A stretch of DNA of 64,000 bases from positions 1,302,001 to 1,366,000 of the forward strand of contig OZ251571.1 of NCBI GenBank assembly GCA_965243565.1, given 5' to 3'. Made by a program: the position numbers and the translations under genes. The DNA comes from CBDEVH01 sp965243565. GTDB taxonomy: Bacteria > Pseudomonadota > Gammaproteobacteria > Tethybacterales > Persebacteraceae. Positions 8,144 to 19,800 of this stretch are shown here, one piece after another (the stretch's first letter is position 1; each line of letters opens with the position of its first letter). The notes under the pieces are model-generated. The model ran no database searches, was not told the origin of the DNA, and saw nothing but the letters and a program-made list of their open reading frames with translations.

Positions 8144-9097
8144 ATGAAAAATATTAAACAAATATTAAATATTGCAGTACTTTCTGTCACGATATTATTA
8201 ATTGCAGGGTGCTCAACTCCTACTTCAATTCGTAAACATAAAACATTTGACAACGAAAGTTATAAAGACATTAAAACCATCGGTGTATTGCCTGTACAAA
8301 CTATTGTGACTGAAATTACAACTGATGCCAGCGGTGGAAGAGTGCCTGAAAAAGAAAAAACTCTAGGTGCTCTAGCCCAACAGAATATTATTTACTGGTT
8401 AAATCAACACCGATTTGAAAGTAAATTATTGGATGATAAGTTATTATCAGGCGATAATAACTATAAAATTAACCAATTTAGTGAAAAAGTGTTGAGCAGC
8501 CTGAAAGAACTGTATCCAAGATTAATAATGGGTGAGGATGAAGCTTTTTCAATGGAAGTATCACTGGGCAATACTGCCAATGAAATAGCAGATTTATACG
8601 ATACAGATTATCTTTTTATTTCTCACCTCAATTGGTACACTCTTTCTCAAGATAAAATGACTCAAGAACAATCTAAAGCAATTGCTCTGGCAGTAATTAC
8701 CACTCTACTTGGGGCACCAATGATATCGTCGCCCCATCAAGAATATGGAAATATACAAGGCGTTTTGGTAGATGGTAATACAGGTGATATTTTGTGGGCT
8801 CATGTGGGTGTTGGAAGTTCTGACGTCATTAATGCTATAACTAGATTCCGAGATGCAAAAATTTATCCTATTGAAATTACAGGACTTGATAATTTTGATT
8901 TTGATACGTTAGACTCGATTCCAGAGAAAGATAACGATACCAACATTTCTATGTCTCCTGATACAACAGAAGAAACCGCAGATGGTAAAGCAAAATTAGC
9001 AAAAAAGTGTCATAAGAAATATAAAAATGCGGCAGACAAACAAACTGGACAGAATGATGCCTTATACATTAAATGTAAAATAGCAAATATATTCTAA
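8144..9097 (+). CDS. Putative lipoprotein of unknown function
   Basis: The 317-aa protein has a signal peptide and lipobox (LLIAGCSTP), so it is probably membrane-anchored in the periplasm. After it comes KTIGVLPVQTIVTEI, then an alpha/beta region with YDTDYLFISHLNWYTLS and GVLVDGNTGDILWAHVG. This pattern resembles GNA1162/CsgG-like lipoproteins that report a quantity built from other proteins, but I cannot fix a family. The C-terminal 60 residues are Asp/Lys-rich and probably disordered, with a CHKKYKN...YIKCK cysteine pair. It follows the M48 peptidase by 5 nt and ends the plus-strand unit that runs from moaE. Confidence 0.7.
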   Translation: MKNIKQILNIAVLSVTILLIAGCSTPTSIRKHKTFDNESYKDIKTIGVLPVQTIVTEITTDASGGRVPEKEKTLGALAQQNIIYWLNQHRFESKLLDDKLLSGDNNYKINQFSEKVLSSLKELYPRLIMGEDEAFSMEVSLGNTANEIADLYDTDYLFISHLNWYTLSQDKMTQEQSKAIALAVITTLLGAPMISSPHQEYGNIQGVLVDGNTGDILWAHVGVGSSDVINAITRFRDAKIYPIEITGLDNFDFDTLDSIPEKDNDTNISMSPDTTEETADGKAKLAKKCHKKYKNAADKQTGQNDALYIKCKIANIF

Positions 9098-9173
9098 GCA
9101 AACTACTTCGTGATTTAAAGCATGAAAAATTATTTTCTGAAGGCTTTTTTTCTGCTTGTATAAATTTTATCCA

Positions 9174-12100
9174 TTAATTTAAAGAGGTCAAAAATTGGCG
9201 TAACTCGTCGCATTGCTCGGCGATGTTCTCACCTTGCAGTTTTAAACGAATGCCATTGCTACCCGCGGGTTGGCATTTGTTAATGGTAATGGCTTTTATA
9301 ATTTTATCGGCAACAGCTGGAGGTGGGTTGTCGCAAAATTTAATAGTGACAGTTTTAGATTTATCGACATTGATTTTTTCTACGCCTATTGGCTTGCCAA
9401 TAAGGCGTAAGCGATGCGAATCAATCAATACTCGTGCTTCTTCTGGTAGCTGACCGAAACGATCTAGCCATTCCAAATGGATATTGTCTAGCTTTGCAAA
9501 ATCGGCTTCGTTTAATCGGCGATAATAATGCATACGTTCTACAGGAGATGGTATATAGCGGTTTGGCAATAGGCTGGGGGTATCAAATTTAATGTCGAGT
9601 AATTTGTCAGTGTCGGGGGCTTCTTGTTTTCCTGATAATAGTGCAACTGCCCCTTGAATTAATCTTTGATAGTTGGCTAAACCTATCGTCTCAATGTCTC
9701 CACTTTGCCGTTCGCCTAATATTTCGCCGGCTCCACGGATTTCTAGGTCACGCATCGACAATGCCGTACCACTGCCCAAAGCACTATGTTCTTCAATGGC
9801 TTGTAGGCGTTTTGTGGCGGATGGTGTTATTTGACCGTGTTCAGGATACAAAAAATAAGCATAAGCTTGGATGTTATTACGCCCTACTCTGCCTCGCAAC
9901 TGATGTAATCGCGATAGCCCCATACGGTCGGAACGATTAATAATGATGGTGTTGGCGTTGGAAATATCCAAACCACTTTCAACGATAGTGGTACATAATA
10001 ATATATCGACTTCGCGACGTAAAAATTTATGCATGACGTTTTTCATGGCATTTTGATGCATCGAACCGTGCGCAATTTGAATTTTAACACGTGGTAACCA
10101 TAGGGAAATTTGCCTTGCCATTTCTTCTAAAGTGGCGATTTCATTGTGAATAAAGTATATTTGGCCACCACGGCGTAGTTCACGCTCACATGCTTCTTTA
10201 ATTATTGATGGTGCAAAAGTAGTCACCATTGTTTTTACGGATAGGCGTGGCGGAGGTGTAGAGATAATGGATAAATCTCGAATACCCGCAAATGCCATTG
10301 CCAAGGTTCTGGGTATAGGTGTTGCCGATAGTGATAACAATTCAACATTGGCACGCATTTTTTTAAAGTGTTCTTTGTGAATAACACCAAAGCGATGTTC
10401 TTCATCGATTATCGCCAAACCTAGATTTTTAAACTGACAGCGTTTTTGCAAGACGGCATGAGTCCCGATTAATATATCCAAATCACCATCTGCTGTGGCT
10501 TTTAATGTTTTTTGCCGCTCTTTGGGAAGTACAGCACGACTTAACAATCCGATTTTGACGGGAAAATAAGCAAATCTATCAGAAAATGTGCGGTAATGTT
10601 GATCTGCTAGCAAACTGGTCGGAGCGACTATTACGACTTGTTTTTCCGAAAATACAATGGTTGCAGCGGCTCGCATAGCGATTTCGGTTTTGCCGAATCC
10701 GACATCGGCACTTAATAATCTATCCATCGCACCGGGTTGTTTGATATCATTGATGACTTCACCACTCACACGTTCTTGGTCTGGGGTTTCCTCATAAGCA
10801 AAGGCATCAATAAATTGAGCCAAATAATTTTCATCTGGATTATTGCCCTCGTTTTTTTCTATATACCGTCGTGCTTGAATTTCGAGTAGTCTGGCTGCTG
10901 TATCTTCGGCTCGTTTTTTAGCACGAGTAAAGGCACGCTTCCACGCGTTACTACCCATTTTAGACAATGGGGATTCACCGTGATATATGTCAATTTGTTG
11001 TAGTTCTTCAATGGGTAGCCATAAGCGTTGGTCTTCGGCATATTCTATTTCTAGGTAATCACCGATTTTGCCACCAACTGTGATGGTTTTTAGCCCATGA
11101 CATAAGCCTATGCCGTAGCTTTGATGAATGATTTTATTGCCGCTTTGAATATCGTTTTGTATCCAGTTCGATTGCGAATTAGTGGCTTTAAATCGCTGTT
11201 TTGGCATAGAAACCACATCAAATATTTCGGCTTCGGTTAATACTGAAGCGTCATTTAATTGAAACCCTTCTCGCAACGAACAGGTGGAAAACCGCAATTT
11301 ATTTTTGGTTTCTTCTAAATAATTTTTTACCTGAATGCCATGCAGTCCTTCATTGCCTAATACGGTTTTTATCGCCTCTAATCGCCCAACACTGTCAACA
11401 CAAATCATGCATGGTTTTTTTTTGCTTTTGATATAGTTTATCAGTGCTTCGTAAGGCTTTTCTTTTCTGTCGTCTACTGCCACTACTGGCAATTTGGTGT
11501 CGGCTTCCGCCGTTGGCAAATTTAAACAATGTTTTGCTTGTAATTGTTGCAGGCAAGTGTTGGGGGTTAAATATAACTGCTCTACCGCTAGGGTGGGTCT
11601 GCTTTCAAACGCATGTACATCTTGTTTACGCTGATGTGCTTGTTTTATAAATAAAGCGAGTTCCTCTGTTACACCAGATTGCATTAATATCTGCGTGCTT
11701 TTTGGAATGTAATCGAATAATCGCCCGATTTGTTCAAAGAATAATGGCAAATAAAATTCACCGCCAGCAGGCATTTTTCCAGCACTAACTCCTGTATAAA
11801 TGGATGAGTTCGCAGAGTTTTCAAAATGCTCTAAAAATTTTGAGCGAAACATTGTAATGCCTTCTTGTGATAAATTACATTCGTGCATGGGTAAAACATT
11901 TATTGATTTCACTCGTTTTATTGATCGTTGGTCAATGGTATTAAAAAGACGAATTTGTTCGATTTCGTCATCAAATAATACTAACCGAATTGGCAGGAGA
12001 CTATCAGGTGGGAAAAAATCAATTTGCCCACCGTAAACGGCAAAATAACCTTCTTCGCAAACTCTGTCGACTCGCTCGTAACCACTTTGTGCCAGTTTAC

Positions 12101-12512
12101 TAATAAAACTGTTGATATTGATTTTTTCGCCTTCGCAGAGTATAAAGCAACGCCCTTGCATAAACGATACCGGAGCGTAAGGTTGTAACAATGCAGCAGC
12201 AGTGGTAATGACTACATCACTACGAGATTCATACAATGCCAATAATGCCGCTATTCGACTGCTGATAATATCATTTTTTGGAGAGTAGTTGTCGTAAGGC
12301 AGAACATCAAATTCTGGCAATAGATGACATGATAAATCGGGGGCGAAAAAACGCATTTCTTCGCTAAAAAACTCCGCGCTTAATATATCACGGGCAATGT
12401 AGAGAGTTTTACTTTTTGTTTTACGAAGGGCTTGGGCAATGGTATAGCACTGCCCCGCACCAGAAACAGCACAGGATTGAAGATATTTTTCAATCGTTCT
12501 TATTTTATACAA
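9174..12512 (-). CDS. mfd: Transcription-repair coupling factor Mfd
   Basis: The 1112-aa ATPase removes stalled RNA polymerase from lesions and recruits UvrA. The order is an N-terminal UvrB-like part (LPEFDVLPYDNYSPKND), an RNAP-interaction domain (IHQSYGIGLCHGLKTI, about 465-480), and a RecG-like translocase with Walker A GFGKTEIA near residue 606 and DEEHRFGV near 700. A C-terminal UvrA-regulating domain follows. The start is a TTG at 12512: an in-frame TAG lies three codons upstream and the first in-frame ATG would delete about 50 conserved residues. It begins 22 nt after rpoC. That placement is unusual and suggests read-through from the rpoBC operon. Confidence 0.95.
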   Translation of the reverse strand: MYKIRTIEKYLQSCAVSGAGQCYTIAQALRKTKSKTLYIARDILSAEFFSEEMRFFAPDLSCHLLPEFDVLPYDNYSPKNDIISSRIAALLALYESRSDVVITTAAALLQPYAPVSFMQGRCFILCEGEKININSFISKLAQSGYERVDRVCEEGYFAVYGGQIDFFPPDSLLPIRLVLFDDEIEQIRLFNTIDQRSIKRVKSINVLPMHECNLSQEGITMFRSKFLEHFENSANSSIYTGVSAGKMPAGGEFYLPLFFEQIGRLFDYIPKSTQILMQSGVTEELALFIKQAHQRKQDVHAFESRPTLAVEQLYLTPNTCLQQLQAKHCLNLPTAEADTKLPVVAVDDRKEKPYEALINYIKSKKKPCMICVDSVGRLEAIKTVLGNEGLHGIQVKNYLEETKNKLRFSTCSLREGFQLNDASVLTEAEIFDVVSMPKQRFKATNSQSNWIQNDIQSGNKIIHQSYGIGLCHGLKTITVGGKIGDYLEIEYAEDQRLWLPIEELQQIDIYHGESPLSKMGSNAWKRAFTRAKKRAEDTAARLLEIQARRYIEKNEGNNPDENYLAQFIDAFAYEETPDQERVSGEVINDIKQPGAMDRLLSADVGFGKTEIAMRAAATIVFSEKQVVIVAPTSLLADQHYRTFSDRFAYFPVKIGLLSRAVLPKERQKTLKATADGDLDILIGTHAVLQKRCQFKNLGLAIIDEEHRFGVIHKEHFKKMRANVELLSLSATPIPRTLAMAFAGIRDLSIISTPPPRLSVKTMVTTFAPSIIKEACERELRRGGQIYFIHNEIATLEEMARQISLWLPRVKIQIAHGSMHQNAMKNVMHKFLRREVDILLCTTIVESGLDISNANTIIINRSDRMGLSRLHQLRGRVGRNNIQAYAYFLYPEHGQITPSATKRLQAIEEHSALGSGTALSMRDLEIRGAGEILGERQSGDIETIGLANYQRLIQGAVALLSGKQEAPDTDKLLDIKFDTPSLLPNRYIPSPVERMHYYRRLNEADFAKLDNIHLEWLDRFGQLPEEARVLIDSHRLRLIGKPIGVEKINVDKSKTVTIKFCDNPPPAVADKIIKAITINKCQPAGSNGIRLKLQGENIAEQCDELRQFLTSLN

Positions 12513-12534
12513 ACAACGCTAATGCGGATTTTTA

Positions 12535-15500
12535 TTAGATTTCAGTGTTGAGTGCATTATCGGTATGCGATATCGCTTCACTACTGACATCAATCGCATC
12601 GTCTTGCTTTTGCATATCATCACGCATCATTTCTTCTGCAGCGCCACTTAAATCCATTTCTTTCATGCGACGATAATGGGCAAAACCCGTACCAGCAGGA
12701 ATCAAACGACCAACAATCACGTTTTCTTTTAGGCCACGCAAGGAATCACGACGACCTGATAATGCAGCGTCAGTTAATACGCGAGTGGTTTCTTGGAAAG
12801 AGGCTTCTGAAATAAATGAGTCTGTTGCCAAAGAGGCTTTGGTAATACCCAATAAAATATTTTTGTATTTAATGACTTTCTTACCGTCTTCTTTGAGTTT
12901 GATGTTTTCGAGGTCTATACCACGTCGGACCAATTGCTCACCTTTGACATAGCTTGAATCACCAGGATTAGAAATAATAACACAACGTAACATTTGATGC
13001 ACGATGACCTCGATGTGTTTGTCGTTAATGGTTACACCTTGCAAGCGATAGACCGCCTGTACTTCGTCAACAATATGTGCGGTTAGTTTTTCAATACCCT
13101 GAATGGCTAAGATTTCATGAGGGTTTATATCACCTTCGACAATTTCTTCCCCTTGTTTAACCATAATGCCATCTTGCACCAATAGGTTACGCCCTTTGGG
13201 AATAATATGTTCGACTTCGTTTCCATCTGCATCAATAACATAAAGCATTTGCTTGCCACGAATAGAGCCACGTAATTCAACGCGTCCGCTAATATTAGCC
13301 AACAACCGTGATTCTTTTGGTTCTCTGGCTTCAAAAAGTTCGGCAACACGTGGTAAACCACCAGTAATATCTCGACTCTTACTGGCTTCTTGCGGCATGG
13401 TTGCTACAATATCACCAATTTGTACTTCTTGCTCTTCACGTATCAATAAAGTAGAGCCGGCACGCAAGTTAATACTGACATCGGTTTTAGTGCCCTGAAT
13501 TCGCACAGGTTTACCGGTTTCATCCATAAAGTTAATTTGAACGGGTTTTTTCTTTTTAAGTGACCGTTTGTCTTCGAGGATTAACCATGCTTCAAGACCT
13601 GTATTTTCATCAAGTTGCTTGGTGGCATTAACGCCTTCTTCGATATTTTCAATATGAACTTTTCCACCGTATTCGGCAATGATTGGGTAAATTAATGGAT
13701 CACGTGTTGATATTTTCATACCAGCTTGTACTTGCTCGCCATCGCCTATTTTAATGGTTTCGCCGTATGACAAACGATAACGTTCACGCTCACGACCACC
13801 CGCATCATGTACGGACATCTCACCACCCCGTGAGACAACAACATTGTCGCCTTTTCTGTTTTTAATAGTACGAGCGTTAATACGCAGTGTTCCATCAATT
13901 TTTGCTTCGATGTTACGCACGACTGCCGTGCGAGATGCAGCACCACCAATATGGAAAGTTCTCATCGTTAGCTGTGTTCCCGGCTCACCAATAGACTGTG
14001 CAGCAATAACACCAACTGCCTCGCCTAGTTGTATCATACGACCACGCGCTAAATCACGACCGTAACATTTGGTGCATAAACCATATGGTAATTCACATTT
14101 AACAGGACTACGTACAATGACTTCTTCGACTCCTTGGCTGGTAATGGTTTGTGCTTTTTCTTCGTCAATATATTCACCCGCACGATATAAAATTTCGTTG
14201 CTTTGTGGCTCTAGTACATTGGCTACCAATACACGCCCTAATACACGCGCAGACAATGGGAGTAAAACCTCACCACCCATTAATACGGCACGCAAGATTA
14301 TGCCTGCTTTGGTACCACAATCCTCTTCGTTAATAACAACATCTTGAGCGACATCGACCAAACGACGAGTCAAATAACCCGAGTTGGCGGTTTTTAATGC
14401 GGTATCGGCCAAACCTTTACGCGCACCGTGAGTGGATTGGAAATACTGCAATACCGATAGACCTTCACGGAAATTGGCAGTAATTGCAGTTTCCATAATA
14501 CGTCCATCCGGACGAGTCATCAGTCCACGCATACCTGCTAACTGTTTAATCTGTGTTTGAGAACCACGTGCACCTGAGTCAGCCATAATATACAAAGAGT
14601 TAAATGAATCTTGCATTTTAGGTTTGCCGTTTTCCATAACCACTTTATCGGTTTTAGGATCACGCACTTCTTCGTATGATAAATCTTCCATCATCACCCG
14701 AGAAATTTCATCACTGGCTTTATCCCATAAGTCAATTGATTTATTGTAACGCTCATCTTGTGTTAACAAACCGTTCTGAAACTGCTTGTATGCTGCTTTC
14801 ATTTCTTTTTCAGTGGCATTAATAATGGCAGATTTTCTCTCTGGAATAACCATATCATTGATACAAATAGAAACACCTGCCGCTGTGGATTGCTTAAAGC
14901 CAAAGCGCATGAGACTGTCTGAAAAGACAACGGTCCTATGTAACCCGCAAGTCAAAAATACCATGTTCACAAGATTGGACAAATCTTTTTTCTTGAGCGT
15001 GCGATTAATTAAAGTAAAAGGCATTTTTTCAGGATAAAACTCAAGCAACAATGCGCGCCCTACCGTTGTTTCGACCAACATTGTATCGGTCTGTTTTTCG
15101 ATTTCGGTAAGTTCTTGTTTTTTTTCGGCAAAGGTTGTCGGTATCATCACTTTGATTTTTGCTTGTAATGCAACCGCTTTATTGTAAAGTGCCATTTCCA
15201 TTTCGTCTAGGTTACTAAAGTACATGCCCTCACCTGTTGCGCCAATACGCTCACGAGTGGCATAGTACAAGCCCAAGACAATATCTTGCGATGGCAAAAT
15301 AATAGGCTCACCGTTGGCTGGCGTTAAGATATTATTAGACGACATCATTAACAAACGACTTTCGGCTTGTGCCTCTAAAGACAACGGCACGTGTACTGCC
15401 ATTTGGTCACCATCAAAGTCGGCATTAAACGCCACACAAACCAAGGGGTGTAACTGAATGGCTTTGCCTTCGATTAGCACGGGTTCAAAAGCCTGCATAC

Positions 15501-16806
15501 CCAAGCGATGCAATGTTGGAGCGCGGTTAAGCAACACTGGGTGTTGATGAATTACCTCTTCAAGCACATCCCAGACTTCGGCATCGGGTGCTTCGACTTT
15601 GTTACGGGCTTGTTTAATATTACCAACATAGCCTTTGGCAATGAGTAAATTGAAGATAAACGGACGGAATATGTTTAATGCCATTTGCTTAGGCAAACCG
15701 CATTGATGTAATTTTAGGTTAGGACCGACCACAATAACTGAACGGGCTGAAAAGTCAACACGCTTACCCAAAAGGTTTTGACGAAAACGACCTGTTTTTC
15801 CTTTGACAACGTCCGACAATGATTTAAGTGGTCTTTTATTAGGACCAACCGCAGGCTTGCCACGGCGACCGTTATCAATAAGCGAATCTACTGCTTCTTG
15901 TAACATGCGTTTTTCGTTATTAACGATGATTTCAGGGGCATCCAACTCTAGCAATTTACGCAAGCGATTATTGCGGTTAATAACTCTACGATACAAATCG
16001 TTTAGATCAGAATTGGTAAAGCGACCACCTTCTAATTGTACCAACGGACGAAGGTTGGGTGGCAATACAGGTAATTTTTCGAGAATCATCCATTCTGGTC
16101 GGATATTTGCCTTAATAAAATTTTGCATGAGCTTCATGCGTTTGAGAATTTTGCGTTGTTTGGTAGCAGACGATGTACCTTCTAGTTGTTGTTGCAAAAA
16201 TTCTATTTCTTCTTTTAGATCTATTTCTTTTAAAAATATCCTTAATCCTTCGGCACCAATACCTGCTACAAAAGCCGAAGGTCCGTGCTCACGCACCAGT
16301 TCAAAATAAGTTTCAGCGTTAAGTAGCTGTCCGCGATCGATGTCACGAACGCGTTTTGGATCAAGCACCACATACGCTTCAAAATACAAAATACGCTCAA
16401 TATCACGCATGGTCAAATCCAAGACCAAACCAATACGCGAAGGCACTGATTTGAAGAATAATATATGGGCAATAGGACAGGCTAAAGTGATGTGTCCCAT
16501 GCGGTCACGACGAACACGCTCCTGGGTAATCTCAACACCGCATTTTTCGCAGATGACTTTTTTATACTTAGGCCCTTTGTATTTTTCACAAATACATTCG
16601 TAGTCTTTTATTGGTCCAAAAATTTTGGCACAAAAAAGCCCACCCGGCTCTGGTTTAAATGTGCGGTAATTAATTGTCTCAGGAAAACGCACCTCGCCAT
16701 AAGACCAGGATTGAATTTTTTCTGGTGATGCCAGTGACAAAGAAATTTCTTCAATATTCTTTTCATCATTATTTTTAAACAAAAAATGTTGATCGACTCT
16801 TTTCAT
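12535..16806 (-). CDS. rpoC: RNA polymerase subunit beta-prime
   Basis: At 1423 aa it is slightly longer than the E. coli protein (1407). It carries the N-terminal zinc site (ECICEKYKG, CEKCGVEIT), the lid/rudder region (LLGKRVDFSARSV), and the catalytic NADFDGDQM near residue 460 with its three Mg-binding aspartates. The second zinc site (CGTKAG, CELPYGLCTKCYG) and the bridge/trigger-loop region (GEPGTQLTMRTFHIGG) follow. The last 30 residues are acidic and low-complexity. It follows rpoB by 22 nt. Confidence 0.98.
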   Translation of the reverse strand: MKRVDQHFLFKNNDEKNIEEISLSLASPEKIQSWSYGEVRFPETINYRTFKPEPGGLFCAKIFGPIKDYECICEKYKGPKYKKVICEKCGVEITQERVRRDRMGHITLACPIAHILFFKSVPSRIGLVLDLTMRDIERILYFEAYVVLDPKRVRDIDRGQLLNAETYFELVREHGPSAFVAGIGAEGLRIFLKEIDLKEEIEFLQQQLEGTSSATKQRKILKRMKLMQNFIKANIRPEWMILEKLPVLPPNLRPLVQLEGGRFTNSDLNDLYRRVINRNNRLRKLLELDAPEIIVNNEKRMLQEAVDSLIDNGRRGKPAVGPNKRPLKSLSDVVKGKTGRFRQNLLGKRVDFSARSVIVVGPNLKLHQCGLPKQMALNIFRPFIFNLLIAKGYVGNIKQARNKVEAPDAEVWDVLEEVIHQHPVLLNRAPTLHRLGMQAFEPVLIEGKAIQLHPLVCVAFNADFDGDQMAVHVPLSLEAQAESRLLMMSSNNILTPANGEPIILPSQDIVLGLYYATRERIGATGEGMYFSNLDEMEMALYNKAVALQAKIKVMIPTTFAEKKQELTEIEKQTDTMLVETTVGRALLLEFYPEKMPFTLINRTLKKKDLSNLVNMVFLTCGLHRTVVFSDSLMRFGFKQSTAAGVSICINDMVIPERKSAIINATEKEMKAAYKQFQNGLLTQDERYNKSIDLWDKASDEISRVMMEDLSYEEVRDPKTDKVVMENGKPKMQDSFNSLYIMADSGARGSQTQIKQLAGMRGLMTRPDGRIMETAITANFREGLSVLQYFQSTHGARKGLADTALKTANSGYLTRRLVDVAQDVVINEEDCGTKAGIILRAVLMGGEVLLPLSARVLGRVLVANVLEPQSNEILYRAGEYIDEEKAQTITSQGVEEVIVRSPVKCELPYGLCTKCYGRDLARGRMIQLGEAVGVIAAQSIGEPGTQLTMRTFHIGGAASRTAVVRNIEAKIDGTLRINARTIKNRKGDNVVVSRGGEMSVHDAGGRERERYRLSYGETIKIGDGEQVQAGMKISTRDPLIYPIIAEYGGKVHIENIEEGVNATKQLDENTGLEAWLILEDKRSLKKKKPVQINFMDETGKPVRIQGTKTDVSINLRAGSTLLIREEQEVQIGDIVATMPQEASKSRDITGGLPRVAELFEAREPKESRLLANISGRVELRGSIRGKQMLYVIDADGNEVEHIIPKGRNLLVQDGIMVKQGEEIVEGDINPHEILAIQGIEKLTAHIVDEVQAVYRLQGVTINDKHIEVIVHQMLRCVIISNPGDSSYVKGEQLVRRGIDLENIKLKEDGKKVIKYKNILLGITKASLATDSFISEASFQETTRVLTDAALSGRRDSLRGLKENVIVGRLIPAGTGFAHYRRMKEMDLSGAAEEMMRDDMQKQDDAIDVSSEAISHTDNALNTEI

Positions 16807-16828
16807 AATTTTAATTACCTTGTCTTAT

Positions 16829-19800
16829 TTAGTTGACGTCCATATCTATTCCCATAGAACGGATCTCTTTAGTGACTACATTGAATGATTCTGGAACACC
16901 ACTTTTTAGTTGAAAATCATTGTCAATAATGTTTTCAAACATCTTGGTACGCCATGCAATGTCATCTGACTTGACAGTCAGCAACTCACACAGAGTATAA
17001 GCAGCACCGTAAGCCTCTAATGCCCAAACCTCCATCTCACCCAAACGCTGACCACCACGCTGTGCTTTACCACCCAACGGTTGCTGTGTAACCAACGAAT
17101 ATGGCCCAGTTGCGCGAGAATGCATTTTGTCATCGACCAAATGATGCAACTTCATGATGTACATATACCCCACTGTAACAGGTCTGTCAAATGGCTCACC
17201 AGTATGACCGTCGCGCAAAATCATTTGCCCTGATTGTGGTAAATCGGCTAAATCAAGCATTCTTGCTATTTCTTTTTCAGATGCACCTTCAAAAATAGGT
17301 GAGGCAAAAGGCACACCTTGGGCGAGGTTTTGAGCCATTTCGATTAGCTCATCATCTTTTAAATCGCTAATTTTACAGGTCATGTCATCGCTATACACTT
17401 TTTCTAAAAAGGCACGGATTTCGATCAGTTGTTTGTCTTGCTCTAAACGTAGCATGTCACAAATTTTATCGCCCAAACCTTTGGCAGCAAAGCCCAAATG
17501 GGTTTCTAAAATTTGTCCGACATTCATTCGAGAAGGCACGCCCAACGGATTTAATACAATATCAACTGACGTTCCATCTGGTAAGTATGGCATGCTTTCG
17601 ACAGGCTCAACGCGCGAAACCACACCTTTGTTACCATGACGTCCTGCCATTTTATCGCCAACTTGCAAATTACGTTTAATAGCAACATACACTTTAACGG
17701 TTTTTAATATACCCTGTTGCAAGTCATGACCTTCAACGAGCTTGCGTTCCATGATTTTAATACGCCCTTCTTTTTTCTCTTTTTCAGCATCAAGCATAGC
17801 AACAATAGATTCGATTTTTTTATTGGTGGCATCTGTTTTAACACGTAATTCCAACCAATCCGCTGTTTTGGTTATTGCGCTTAGTTCTTCAGGCGATTTT
17901 TCTTTTTTAACCAATTTACGGATACGCTCAATGGAATCTTCTACCAAAAATTGATAATCATCATCTTGTTGTTTAACGTAACGTTTGAGTCCTTCTTCGT
18001 TAATCATTAAAGCACGCTGACTTTTTTCAGCGCCTTTTTCTTTTTCTTTTTTACGAACTTCTTCACTGGTAAAGACTTTAACATCAATAACTACACCCGC
18101 GGCTCCCGATGGCATCCGTAACGATGTATCTTTGTAATCGTTCGCTTTTTCGCCAAAGACCGCTTGTAATAGGCGTTCTTCAGGTGTCATCTGACGCTCA
18201 CCTTTTGGCGTAACTTTACCCACCAAAATATCGCCGGGATGAACTTCGACACCTACACGTACAATACCTTCATCATCCAAATTTGCCAATGCCGATATAG
18301 ATTGATGCGGAATATCTCTGGTGATTTCTTCTTCGCCCAATTGCGTACTACGTGCATGGGTAATTTCTTCGATAATGTGAACCGAAGCAAAGCGTTGCTC
18401 AGCGACCACACGCTCGGAAATCAATATTGAATCTTCAAAGTTATAACCATTCCACGGCAAAAAGGCGATTAATAGGTTTTGTCCTAGTGATAACTCACCC
18501 ATATCAACACCACAACCATCAGCAATAACATCGTTCGTTTGAATTTTATCGCCAATGTTTACTATTGGTCGTTGGTTAACTTGGGTGTTTTGATTCGATC
18601 GAATATGCTTGGTTAAGTGATAAATATCCGTGCTTTTCTCATTTTCTTCTTCACAAATAGCACTTTCTTTAACGCTAACAACAATGCGGTTTGCATCGAC
18701 ATAAGTAATGGAACCGGGACGCTTTGCTTTAATAACAGCACTGGAATCATTGGCAATGACTCTTTCGATTCCTGTTCCGACCAAAGGTTTTTCGGCATTA
18801 ACACAAGGCACTGCCTGACGTTGCATATTAGAACCCATTAACGCACGGTTGGCATCATCATGCTCTAAGAATGGAATCATACTTGCCGCCACTGAGCCAA
18901 TTTGAGCAGGTGAGATATCAATGTAGTCCACTTTATCAGGGCTAATTATGATGTATTCACCATCTTTACGTGCTGATACCAAATCATCGGTAATGTTTCC
19001 ATCGTCATCGCGCACGGTATTCGCCTGTGCAATGGCTTTGGATTCTTCTTCAATAGCAGACAAACAGACTGTTTCATTCGTCACACAGCCGTCTTTTACT
19101 TTAAGGTAGCGTGTTTGCAAAAATCCATAATGATCCATGCTCGAATAAAGTGCCATTGAGTTAATTAAACCAATATTTTGACCTTCAGGGGTTTCGATAG
19201 GGCAGATTCTCCCATAGTGAGTGGGGTGCACATCGCGTACCTCAAAGCTAACCCTATCACGCGTTAAACCACCAATACCAAAAGCCGAAACACGACGTTT
19301 ATGCGTAATATCAGACAATGGGTTGGTATGATCCATAAACTGTGATAATTGGTTGCCATTAAAAAATTCCGACACCGATGCACTAATGGCTTTTGCACTG
19401 ATTAAATCATGTGGCATTAAGCCTTCGATTTCAGCACGGGAAAGTCTATCACGGATAGCGCGATCAACACGCACCAAGCCTTGTTGAAAATAATGAGAAA
19501 CAAACTCACCCACCGTACGAACACGACGGTTGGTTAGGCTATCGATATCATCAGTACGACCGCCACCATTGCGTAAATCAACCAACATTTTAACCACATT
19601 GAGAATATCAGCACGCGACAATGTGCGTTGCTCTAGTAATTCGTGTTTGGTATCAGTTAGTTTTGCCGACAAAGCTTCCGCTTCATCTCTTGTCATGTTT
19701 TCCTTAACCGATGCGCTGTTGTATTGGGCAATATAATTTACAAACTCTTTTGCTTCTTCAACACTATCGTATAGACCAATATCAGCCAAGTTACGCGCAG

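Noticed and set aside
9098..9173. T-rich stretch between the second lipoprotein gene and mfd as a terminator
   Set aside because: No stem of useful length precedes the T-run, so no rho-independent terminator could be supported.
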